DNA of 64,000 nt from F1-80-MAGs062 sp046345315 (GTDB lineage: Bacteria; Planctomycetota; Planctomycetia; Planctomycetales; Planctomycetaceae): assembly GCA_046345315.1 (NCBI GenBank), contig JBKDKA010000138.1, positions 62,001 through 126,000 on the forward strand. Reading direction: 5' to 3'. A program made the translations under genes and the position numbers. Below are positions 8,934-16,405 of this stretch, piece by piece; positions within the stretch are counted from its first letter, which is position 1, and each line of letters starts with the position of its first letter. The notes beneath the pieces are model-generated. The model had not been told where the DNA came from. It worked only from the letters and a program-made list of their open reading frames with translations, and searched no databases.

Positions 8934-10490
8934 ATGACGAACCAGGCGAACAACCGCAGTCGATGCAATTCGCGTCGTGGCATCGGAGGATCAGTGTCTC
9001 CGCAGCACGGGAACTCTGGCGGAGCAGGCCGACGTTCGTTTCTGCAGTTGGGCGCGGCATCTTCGCTGGCGGCAGGCGTGCCGGCTCGACCATCGGTGTT
9101 CGCAACGGACATCACGCACCGGACAGACGATGCGATGAAAGGACGGGCGAAGTCCTGCATCTTCATCTTCCTGTTTGGTTCGCCGCCTCAGCACGAAACC
9201 TTCGATCCCAAACCACTGGCTCCCTCGGAGATCCAGGGGGAGATGAAGCCCATTGATACGGCGATCCCGGGCGTTCAGTTCGGAGAAGGGTTGCCACGGA
9301 TTGCCAGCATTGCTGATCGATTGACCGTCGTTCGTTCGATGACTCACGAGTACCCGATTCACTGCTGTGCCTATGTCATGACGGGAATGCCGGACTACAG
9401 CATCCCGCTCGAAACGGCTCCCCGAGATCCTCGTCAATGGCCGTTCATCGGCTCCGTCGTGGATTATCTCGACGGAGTCCGAACCGGTGATCGTCAGCCG
9501 GCAATGCCTCGAAACATTGGTCTGCCCTGGCGGTTCTGTTCCCGAGGAACGTCGACGACTCAGGCGGGGCCTTACGCTGCCTTTCTCGGCAACGAATTTG
9601 ATCCCTTCTGGACAGACTTTGACGGAAAGGGCACGACCGTTGTTCCCCTGCTCAATGCGGATTCCCAGAAAGAACTCGTGCGGGATCCTCATGCCGGCAT
9701 TGAAGCGCATTCCCGGTTTCAGCTGTCGGATGGATGCCAGTTGCCAGGTGACCTGAGCGATGTTCGTTTCGATCTTCGACGGCAGTTACTGGACCGGCTC
9801 GATCTGTCCGGCAGTATACCATCCATCTCCAGACGACACGCGAATTACGTTCGTCAGCAGCAGCGAGCGATGTCGCTGATTGGTTCGAGCCAGGTTCGTG
9901 ATGCTCTCAATGTCGATCGAGAATCAGCGCAAGTCCGCGACCGATACGGACTGACGCTGTTCGGGCAGTCATGTCTTGCGGCACGTCGGCTCGTGGAAGA
10001 AGGCGCTCGTTTCGTTTCGGTGTTCTGGGATCCTTTCGGGCCCCATGGTGCATCCGTCTGGGATACTCATTCGAACCACTTTCCGCGACTTCGCAACTAT
10101 CTGCTGCCCGTTTTTGATCAGGCCTACTCGGCGCTGATTTCTGATCTCGAAGACCGGGGGCTCCTGGATCAGACTCTGGTGATATGTACGAGTGAACATG
10201 GTCGAACTCCCCAGATTGATTCAAAACCAATCGGGGGAGCACGTCACCACTGGTCGCGAGCGTACTCATCGGTGTTTGCGGGGGGCGGTGTGGCACGTGG
10301 GAGTGTGATCGGGCAGACTGATTCGATCGCGGGAGACGTTGCTCAGACTCCGATTTCCCCGAAAGACATGCAGGCGACCGCGTACCACCTTCTCGGTTTT
10401 GATGAGACGTCTACAATTCCTGATCAGCAGGGTCGTCCGCATCCGATCGCTGGGTCAGGCAGAGTTCGACCCGAATTCTGGACGACTTGA
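8934..10490 (+). CDS. DUF1501 domain protein (sulfatase-like fold, Tat-type leader)
   Basis: About 518 residues from ATG 8934, five bases after GCAGGAG. A twin-arginine style leader (GRRSFLQLGAASSLAAG) lies near residues 30-47. The body is DUF1501, an alkaline-phosphatase/sulfatase-like fold common in planctomycetes: SCIFIFLFGSPPQHETFDPKP at its start, SMTHEYPIHCC, GARFVSVFWDPFGPHGASVWDTH, and LVICTSEHGRTPQ with GARHHWSRAYS as likely metal-site segments. No experimentally known reaction exists for the family. Usually a DUF1549/DUF1553 cytochrome gene precedes it; here the neighbours are a lactonase and an ene-reductase, so the usual partner is missing. Confidence 0.9.
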   Translation: MTNQANNRSRCNSRRGIGGSVSPQHGNSGGAGRRSFLQLGAASSLAAGVPARPSVFATDITHRTDDAMKGRAKSCIFIFLFGSPPQHETFDPKPLAPSEIQGEMKPIDTAIPGVQFGEGLPRIASIADRLTVVRSMTHEYPIHCCAYVMTGMPDYSIPLETAPRDPRQWPFIGSVVDYLDGVRTGDRQPAMPRNIGLPWRFCSRGTSTTQAGPYAAFLGNEFDPFWTDFDGKGTTVVPLLNADSQKELVRDPHAGIEAHSRFQLSDGCQLPGDLSDVRFDLRRQLLDRLDLSGSIPSISRRHANYVRQQQRAMSLIGSSQVRDALNVDRESAQVRDRYGLTLFGQSCLAARRLVEEGARFVSVFWDPFGPHGASVWDTHSNHFPRLRNYLLPVFDQAYSALISDLEDRGLLDQTLVICTSEHGRTPQIDSKPIGGARHHWSRAYSSVFAGGGVARGSVIGQTDSIAGDVAQTPISPKDMQATAYHLLGFDETSTIPDQQGRPHPIAGSGRVRPEFWTT

Positions 10491-10633
10491 GTTCCAGAAT
10501 GCCAGACAACTCCCGGACTGGGTCCCGGGTAAGGCTTAGAACGCTCAGAAAGTGGGCAGCGATACTTGCCTGTCCTGAATTTCTCTGAGCCTCTGTATCG
10601 TTTCCGTCTGATCTCTGTCAATAAGGCGATTTG

Positions 10634-11722
10634 ATGTCGACATCCTCGTTATTCCGGACCTTAACTCTGAGCGACCTCAAACTGCGGAATCGGATCGTTC
10701 TTGCACCGATGACTCGGTCTCGGGCGGGCAGTGAACGGATCCCGAATGCATTGATGGCGGAGTATTACGTTCAGAGGGCGTCTGCGGGGTTACTCATCTC
10801 CGAAGCGACCACGATCTCTCCGGAAGCAAACGGCTGGATCGATGCACCCGGAATTTACACCGATGCCATGACGGCAGGATGGAAGCTGACCACGCAGGCG
10901 GTGCATGCCGTTGGTGGCCGAATTTTTCTTCAGCTCTGGCATATGGGGAGATCATCCCACAGCAGTTTTCACAACGGGGAACTCGCTGTCGCTCCGTCAG
11001 CAATTGCAATCAACGAAGAATACATTCATACACCAACTGGCAAACAGCCGCATGAAGTTCCGAGAGCCCTGGAAACTGCGGAGATCCCTCGTGTCGTGGA
11101 AGACTACCGGCGCGCCGCTGAACGAGCTCGGGAAGCAGGTTTTGACGGAGTCGAAATCCACGGTGCCAACGGGTATCTGATTGACGAGTTCCTTCAGTCA
11201 AAAACGAATCATCGAACAGATCAGTATGGCGGCAGTGTCGCGGCGCGATACCGGTTTCTTGGTGAAGTCGTTGATGCTGTGACGAGTGTGTTTCCGGCCG
11301 GTCGCGTCGGAGTGCGAATTTCTCCCAACGGTATCTTCAATGACATGGGATCCCCGGACTTCCGCGAACAGTTCACCTATGTGGCTGAGCAGCTCAATCG
11401 TTACGGACTGGCTTACCTTCATGTGATGGATGGTCTGGCTTTTGGGTTTCATCAGCTGGGTGAACCAATGACACTGTCGGATTTCCGAAAGGTATTCCGA
11501 GGTCCGCTGATTGCAAACTGTGGTTATACTCAGGAAACGGCCGAGGCCGCTGTTTCACAGGAGTTGGCAGACCTTGTTGCCTTCGGTCGTCCGTTCATCA
11601 GTAACCCTGATCTGGTGGAACGTTTCCAGAATGGGTGGCCCCTTGCAGAAATGGCGCCTGTCAGCGACTGGTACTCCCCGAACGGATCACGCGGCTACAC
11701 GGATTTTCCGAAGCACGCGTAG
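10634..11722 (+). CDS. Old yellow enzyme family NADH:flavin oxidoreductase / alkene reductase
   Basis: A 362-residue FMN-dependent TIM-barrel enzyme from ATG 10634 (AAGGCG 8 bases upstream). Diagnostic stretches are LRNRIVLAPMTRSRA near 16-30, QLWHMGRSSH near 98-107, the FDGVEIHGANGYLIDEFLQSKTN segment near 173-195, YGGS, and C-terminal NCGYTQETAE with LVAFGRPFISNPDL. This matches the NemA/OYE branch that reduces activated alkenes and sometimes nitro compounds with NAD(P)H. It is 144 bp after the DUF1501 gene and probably has its own promoter. Physiological substrate unknown. Confidence 0.92.
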   Translation: MSTSSLFRTLTLSDLKLRNRIVLAPMTRSRAGSERIPNALMAEYYVQRASAGLLISEATTISPEANGWIDAPGIYTDAMTAGWKLTTQAVHAVGGRIFLQLWHMGRSSHSSFHNGELAVAPSAIAINEEYIHTPTGKQPHEVPRALETAEIPRVVEDYRRAAERAREAGFDGVEIHGANGYLIDEFLQSKTNHRTDQYGGSVAARYRFLGEVVDAVTSVFPAGRVGVRISPNGIFNDMGSPDFREQFTYVAEQLNRYGLAYLHVMDGLAFGFHQLGEPMTLSDFRKVFRGPLIANCGYTQETAEAAVSQELADLVAFGRPFISNPDLVERFQNGWPLAEMAPVSDWYSPNGSRGYTDFPKHA

Positions 11723-11794
11723 TCAATAGATAGTCCAACAGGCTGCAATCTGAAATCCGCTCGATATGGAGAGCCGGATCGGAAGTATTGCTGT

Positions 11795-12007
11795 TCAGCC
11801 ACCACCGACCAGTGTCACGACTTCGATGGTGTCAGCGGGCTGAAGCTGGCATTGAGCGTGCTGCTCTCGAGGCACCACGTCGCAGTTGCGTTCCACGGCA
11901 CAGTATCGACTTTCGATTTTCAGTTCCCCAAGCAGATCTGCAATCGTCATTCCGGCGACCACATTGCGAGCCTGCCCGTTGAGCTGGATGGAAATCGTCT
12001 TGTCCAT
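11795..12007 (-). CDS. thiS: Sulfur carrier protein ThiS
   Basis: A 70-residue beta-grasp protein from ATG 12007 behind AGGA. It has the ThiS pattern: I.LNG near the start, TIADLL, VERN.DVVPRE, L.PAD.IEVVTLVGGG, and it ends in the Gly-Gly needed for adenylation and thiocarboxylation by ThiF and sulfur delivery to ThiG in thiazole synthesis. No thiG, thiF, thiO or thiE is adjacent, so it is an orphan here; its partners must lie elsewhere. It is convergent with the ene-reductase gene. Confidence 0.92.
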   Translation of the reverse strand: MDKTISIQLNGQARNVVAGMTIADLLGELKIESRYCAVERNCDVVPREQHAQCQLQPADTIEVVTLVGGG

Positions 12008-12139
12008 TGTTCCTGCCGATTACTTCCGGAAAGATGAGTTTGGCCGTGACCTTTTTAATCGAAAGTGTCGCCTGAAATTGTAAGTTGATCTCTGCCGAAG
12101 AACGACAGGCTGCTTCTATTTTCTGTCGTTTTGGTTCTT

Positions 12140-12224
12140 CATTCGTGGGATTCGTGTCATCCGTGGTTGAATAAACACACTGGTTGAAGATGAACGACCA
12201 CGAATCACACGAATCGCACGAATG
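12140..12224. repeat. Imperfect inverted repeat built of 9 bp units
   Basis: Arms of 30 bp at 12140-12169 and 12195-12224 pair with about four mismatches around a 25 nt loop. Each arm is three tandem 9 bp units close to ATTCGTGNN (left arm: ATTCGTGGG, ATTCGTGTC, ATCCGTGGT). It resembles neither the RAYT palindrome nor the 90 bp element. Confidence 0.75.
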
Positions 12225-12489
12225 ATATGTGACGAGACAACATCGTAGAGACTCCGAGAAACGATTCGCATTGCACAGATTGCGACGTTCTTGGTCCAAG
12301 TCTCTACGGGATCGACCCGGAAATCAGCGCGGCACGCGTCAGGGTGGCATTCCTCACTGGTGTCTTCGCCACCGAGATGAACTCGGCGGCATAGGCGTCT
12401 TCTTACGCCATCAGGAGTTGGCAGCAACTTAAGTGCGACGCTCACAAAGGAGTTTCAATCAAAACTTTCTTCCAGTAAAATCGCGACTG

Positions 12490-12583
12490 CATTTCAAGAC
12501 CAGGACGGGCATACCTGCCACAGCAGGATTTGCAGGAAGCATCGCGTCCGATGGGACTCATGTCCAGGTTTCTAAACCATCTG
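12490..12583 (+). repeat. Miniature inverted-end repeat, copy C
   Basis: CATTTCAAGACCAGGACGGG at one end and GTCCAGGTTTCTAAACCATCTG at the other, same order and spacing as copies B and D but more diverged. It ends 28 bp before the Uma2 start codon. Confidence 0.7.
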
Positions 12584-12611
12584 TACTTTCCTGCATTGTC
12601 GGGAATTTCCA

Positions 12612-13226
12612 ATGTCCGTCACAACTCCGAGAATTCCATCCGCGAACGGTGAACCCGCATGGGAGGCCGCGTTCATGCTTCCACTTCAGGGGAGCTGGAG
12701 CGAAGAGGATTTCCTGAAGTTCCATACCACCAGAATGGCTGAACTGGTTGACGGACGTCTGGAGATTCTGCCCATGCCTACGCTGAAACATCAGAGGATT
12801 CTTATCTGGCTGCTTGACACATTTCGAAAAGCTGTTGCCGACCAGCCAAAAGCTGTTGTTCTGCTTGCACCGTTGCCGACGCGTCTGTTTCCCCGCACCA
12901 TCAGAGAACCCGACCTTCTTTATATCTCCCCCGAGAATGCGCCTGGTCCGGATGTGGATTATCCGTCTCATCTGGACCTTGCTCTGGAAATCGTGAGTCC
13001 CGTTCAAGAGGCTCGACAACGAGACTACGAAGACAAACGCGTGGACTACGCTCGAGCCGGCATTTCTGAATACTGGATTGTGGATCCTCAGGAAAGTCAG
13101 GTCACCGTTCTGGTCCTGCAAAACGGCGCCTACGCAGAACATGGCGTCTTCAGAATCGGCGACATTGCTGCTGGACTTCTGTTGCCCGGGGTGCGAGTGG
13201 ACGTTAGTGCGATGCTGAATGCCTGA
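12612..13226 (+). CDS. Uma2 family protein (DUF820, PD-(D/E)XK nuclease fold)
   Basis: A 204-residue protein of the Uma2/DUF820 family. Key segments: ELVDGRLEILPMP near 44-56, REPDLLYIS near 98-106 with Asp101, LALEIVSP near 123-130 with Glu126, and DYEDKRVDYARAGISEYWIVDP near 138-159 with Lys142. This is the PD-(D/E)XK order, so the restriction-endonuclease fold is intact with acidic and lysine residues in place. Biological role is unknown; the family is greatly expanded in cyanobacteria and planctomycetes, often without restriction partners. A membrane protein starts 5 bp after its stop and is likely in the same operon. Confidence 0.9.
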   Translation: MSVTTPRIPSANGEPAWEAAFMLPLQGSWSEEDFLKFHTTRMAELVDGRLEILPMPTLKHQRILIWLLDTFRKAVADQPKAVVLLAPLPTRLFPRTIREPDLLYISPENAPGPDVDYPSHLDLALEIVSPVQEARQRDYEDKRVDYARAGISEYWIVDPQESQVTVLVLQNGAYAEHGVFRIGDIAAGLLLPGVRVDVSAMLNA

Positions 13227-13231
13227 CTGCG

Positions 13232-14227
13232 ATGACTATGGCAAAGTTTCTGGAATTCGCGATCTTCTGTTTTGTCCAGATGATTGCATTCTTCGGGATC
13301 CTGATCGGATTCGGATTCGTCAGACCACTCATCCGGTTGTTTCAGGCAATTCGCGAGGGAGAACCCTGGCAGTTCAGTGAACTGGCTCGTCTGACGGCCT
13401 GCATCTTCGGGCCGATCCTGACAGGAATTCTCCTGATCCTTGGCGGCATTGCCTGGCTGGTCTATTCGTCAGGTTTCCGAAAACGCATGAGGGCTTTCCC
13501 GGAACAGCCGTGGCTATGGCGATCTGACTGGGCAGACGGATTCGTGAGCCTCTCCAATCGCAGCGTTCTGGTCACGTTCCTGATCACTGTCTCTCTTTAT
13601 GGACTGGTTGTTGTGCCAGCAGGAATTTACCTTGCTTCACTGAAGAACGCTGGCCTGGTGTATTCATTTCTGGGAGCCACCGGCTTTTTTCTGCTCATCT
13701 TCTTCCGAATCCAGTGGGCCAATCGACTCTGGAATCACTCAGTGCTGCAGATGCAGACCCTTCCGGGAATCATCGGGCAGCAATTCTCGGGGCTCATCGT
13801 GATTCCCGAATCGTTCCCGACAGAAACCACCTTTCAGGTTAAGCTGAAGTGTGAGGTCACTCAGTCGTCAAGAACGCCCGGTGGTAACCAGGGCGATCTG
13901 ATCAGCGTTCTGACGGACACTCAGACGACGGGAAAAACACGATCGACATCCTTTACGTCGACGGTTTACGAACAGTGTCAGCCGGTCCAGTCTCAAATCT
14001 CTGAGTCCGGCAGGACCGAGTTATCAATCCAGTTTGAGATTCCAAACGGACTACCCAGTACTGGGCAGCGAACCCTGACATCCGCCGGTTGGTTACTGCC
14101 TGCGGTGCGAGTCACGGAATATCACAGCTGGCAGATTCGTGTCAAAACCGATAACAGCAGTGACCTGAGAGAAGCGATCTTCGAAGTCCCTGTCTTTCAG
14201 ATTGCGCCAGCTCACGGTGAATCCTGA
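13232..14227 (+). CDS. Membrane protein of unknown function, 4 TM plus extracytoplasmic-type domain
   Basis: A 331-residue protein from ATG 13232, five bases after the Uma2 stop. The N-terminal half carries about four hydrophobic segments (near 8-28, 48-72, 108-130 and 137-160), with RAFPEQPWLWRSDWADG between the second and third. The C-terminal half (about 190-325) is polar, rich in Thr and Ser, and appears beta-structured (FQVKLKCEVTQSS, LSIQFEIPNGLPS, HSWQIRVKTDN). The PWLWR.DW segment recurs in other uncharacterised bacterial membrane proteins of similar plan. No function can be given; the tight Uma2 coupling is the only context. Confidence 0.75.
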   Translation: MTMAKFLEFAIFCFVQMIAFFGILIGFGFVRPLIRLFQAIREGEPWQFSELARLTACIFGPILTGILLILGGIAWLVYSSGFRKRMRAFPEQPWLWRSDWADGFVSLSNRSVLVTFLITVSLYGLVVVPAGIYLASLKNAGLVYSFLGATGFFLLIFFRIQWANRLWNHSVLQMQTLPGIIGQQFSGLIVIPESFPTETTFQVKLKCEVTQSSRTPGGNQGDLISVLTDTQTTGKTRSTSFTSTVYEQCQPVQSQISESGRTELSIQFEIPNGLPSTGQRTLTSAGWLLPAVRVTEYHSWQIRVKTDNSSDLREAIFEVPVFQIAPAHGES

Positions 14228-14310
14228 TTCTTCCGCAGGAGTTCCATGCCAGCACCATCAGGATGTCAGTCACCGCCAACGGATCGCGATTGCGGCCAGC
14301 TGCAAATAGA

Positions 14311-14346
14311 AAACGGACGGGGTTGCTTCACGCATCCCGTCCGTTT
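14311..14346. terminator. Bidirectional intrinsic terminator between membrane protein gene and sodA
   Basis: An 11 bp perfect stem, AAACGGACGGG at 14311-14321 and its complement at 14336-14346, with a 14 nt loop. On the minus strand it is followed by TTTTCTATTT, so it fits termination of sodA, which ends 33 bp earlier in that direction. Confidence 0.8.
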
Positions 14347-14379
14347 CAATCTCGTTCAATCGATCCAATGAACCGAAGA

Positions 14380-14991
14380 TCAGCCCTTCGCTGCAGCGTA
14401 ACGGCGAGCCACTTCAGGCCAGTTCACAACATTCCAGAATGCCGCGATGAAGTCGGGGCGACGATTCTGGTAGTGGAGGTAATAAGCATGTTCCCAGACG
14501 TCCAGCCCGAGAATCGGGGTATGCCCAAGAGAAAGCGGGGAGTCCTGATTTGCGGTGCTTTCCACCATCAGGCCACCGTCACCACCAACGCTCAGCCAGG
14601 CCCAGCCGCTGCCGAATCGAGTCGTAGCGGCCTTGTTGAACTGTTCTTTGAATGCATCGAAGCTGCCGAACTTGGCATTGATTGCTGCCGCGAGTTCTCC
14701 CGTCGGAGCCCCACCACCGTTGGGTGCCAGAATCGTCCAGAACAGGGAATGATTCGCGTGTCCGCCGCCGTTGTTGCGAACGGCCGTTTGAATCGCTTCC
14801 GGAACAGAAGAAAGCCCACGGACGAGATCCTCAACGGACTTTTCAGCCAGCGGTGATTTGTCCAGCGCCGCATTCACGTTGTTAATGTAAGCCTGATGAT
14901 GCTTCGTGTGGTGGATTTCCATGGTTCGAGCGTCAAAATGAGGCTCGAGTGCGTTGTAAGCATAAGGAAGCGGCGGGAGAGTATAAGCCAT
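14380..14991 (-). CDS. sodA: Superoxide dismutase, Mn type
   Basis: A 203-residue Fe/Mn superoxide dismutase from ATG 14991, six bases after AGGAG. It converts superoxide to oxygen and hydrogen peroxide; with no signal peptide it is cytoplasmic. Metal ligands are visible: His27 (EIHHTKHH), His81 (GGHANHSLFW), Asp164 and His168 (LDVWEHAYYLHY). Gln149 in TANQDSP and the GGGH stretch near 75-78 are typical of manganese rather than iron enzymes, though cambialistic use cannot be excluded. A terminator follows at 14311-14346. A nucleotide-sugar-like epimerase gene diverges upstream. Confidence 0.95.
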   Translation of the reverse strand: MAYTLPPLPYAYNALEPHFDARTMEIHHTKHHQAYINNVNAALDKSPLAEKSVEDLVRGLSSVPEAIQTAVRNNGGGHANHSLFWTILAPNGGGAPTGELAAAINAKFGSFDAFKEQFNKAATTRFGSGWAWLSVGGDGGLMVESTANQDSPLSLGHTPILGLDVWEHAYYLHYQNRRPDFIAAFWNVVNWPEVARRYAAAKG

Positions 14992-15241
14992 CGGACACTC
15001 CTGATTGGAATCGCAAGAAACTTCGGCTGAAATCGGACATGGCAACCCGGATCGGGTCAGAACAGGCAAGCCCGTGACAATCATGAATCTCGGCGTATGC
15101 CTCGGAAAATCGTCTTTTCATGAATCTTCCGCAGGGCAATCCGCCCAGAGTACCTGCGTCACTATTGTAGACCCGTCACCGAAGTCCTCAACCCAGAACA
15201 GATAATCCATCTCAGAGAACTACATAAACAAGGCCGTGAAT

Positions 15242-16249
15242 ATGAATTTTCTTGTCACAGGAGGCGGTGGATTCCTGGGACTCTACATCGTGGAGCAGCT
15301 TCTCGCAGAAGGGCATCAGGTTCGAGTTTTCTGTCGCGGGCATTATCCAGCACTTCAGCGGCCGGGTGTGAGCGTCTTTCAGGGTGACATTCGTGATGCC
15401 AACGCCGTCAACACCGCGTGCCGGGGTATTCAGGCGGTTTTCCACGTGGCAGCAATTCCGGGTATCTGGGGCCGCTGGAAGACATACCATGAAATCAATA
15501 CTCTCGGGACACTGAATGTCATTCGCGGCTGCCGAGATCAGGGTGTCGAAAGACTGATTTACACGAGTTCACCCAGCGTGGTCTTTGATGGGAAGGACCA
15601 CGTGGAGGCTGATGAATCTCTCCCCTACCCTTCCCGATGGCTCTGCCACTATCCTCATTCGAAGGCACTTGCGGAACAGGCCGTTCTGGAAGCAGACTCC
15701 GCCGATGCTTTCCGAACGACAGCTCTGCGACCTCATCTCATCTGGGGTCCACGTGACAATCATCTGATTCCGCGACTGATCAGCAAAGCGGTGAAAGGGC
15801 AACTGCGACGTGTCGGTGACGGAACGAATGTCGTCTCCGTTTCTTATGTGGAGAATGTCGCTGCAGCTCATCTTCAGGCAGAGAAAGCACTTCGCACTTC
15901 CAGCGTTCCGGCAGGCAAGCCTTATTTCATCAACGAGCCCGAGTCCGTCAATCTCTGGAACTGGGTTGATGAGCTGCTGATGCGAGCCGGTCTGAATCCG
16001 ATTCGTCGGAAGATCTCCTCGGGCGCAGCGACGCGCGTGGGAGCCATCTTCGAACTCCTCTACAAAGGGTTCCGAATTTCTGCAGAACCACCAATGACCC
16101 GCTTCGTTGCCGCTCAGCTGGCTGGTTCGCACAGTTACTCCATCGCAGCAGCACAACGCGATTTTCAGTATCAGCCGATCTGTACCATGGAGGAAGGCCT
16201 GAAACGAATGCAGCCTGATCTCGACCGGCTGGCCGGAAGGAACTCCTGA
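15242..16249 (+). CDS. NAD-dependent epimerase/dehydratase (extended SDR, 3-beta-HSD-like)
   Basis: A 335-residue extended short-chain dehydrogenase from ATG 15242 (AAGG 8 bases upstream); a GTG 6 bases earlier is possible. The nucleotide site is TGGGGFLG near 7-14, HVAA..G follows near residue 73, and the catalytic Tyr-Lys pair is in YPHSKALAEQ near 137-146. ALRPHLIWGPRDNHLIPRL and SVSYVENVAAAHL match the 3-beta-hydroxysteroid dehydrogenase/isomerase-like branch, widely present in bacteria and linked to sterol, hopanoid, olefin or sugar substrates. Nothing adjacent fixes the substrate. Confidence 0.85.
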   Translation: MNFLVTGGGGFLGLYIVEQLLAEGHQVRVFCRGHYPALQRPGVSVFQGDIRDANAVNTACRGIQAVFHVAAIPGIWGRWKTYHEINTLGTLNVIRGCRDQGVERLIYTSSPSVVFDGKDHVEADESLPYPSRWLCHYPHSKALAEQAVLEADSADAFRTTALRPHLIWGPRDNHLIPRLISKAVKGQLRRVGDGTNVVSVSYVENVAAAHLQAEKALRTSSVPAGKPYFINEPESVNLWNWVDELLMRAGLNPIRRKISSGAATRVGAIFELLYKGFRISAEPPMTRFVAAQLAGSHSYSIAAAQRDFQYQPICTMEEGLKRMQPDLDRLAGRNS

Positions 16250-16256
16250 AGGACTT

Positions 16257-16350
16257 CAGATGGTTTCAAAACCGGGACTGGCTCCCGACGAAGGCAAGTG
16301 TTTCCATCAAAATCTGCAACAGCAAGGGTGCCTGTCCCGGTTTTGAAATG
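16257..16350 (-). repeat. Miniature inverted-end repeat, copy D (best preserved)
   Basis: TTTCAAAACCGGGACTGGC at 16264-16282 and its near-complement GCCTGTCCCGGTTTTGAAA at 16330-16348 pair at 18 of 19 positions; the 47 bp interior is not conserved between copies. It lies between two convergent genes, oriented opposite to copies B and C. Confidence 0.9.
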
Positions 16351-16405
16351 CGCTGTCCTCTCCCGACAACGCGATCCCGGTATTCTGCTGCAGGAACTCT
16401 CCGGA

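Larger units (their letters stand above)
12008..12611. other. Long intergenic region with two repeat structures
   Basis: About 600 bp between thiS and the Uma2 gene. It holds an 85 bp imperfect inverted repeat (12140-12224), then roughly 200 bp (12230-12440) with no convincing reading frame, then miniature repeat copy C (12490-12583). The middle part may be decayed coding DNA; it is unassigned. Confidence 0.55.

Noticed and set aside
12230..12440. Possible pseudogene downstream of the 9 bp-unit repeat
   Set aside because: No frame gives recognisable family motifs, so it is left unassigned.
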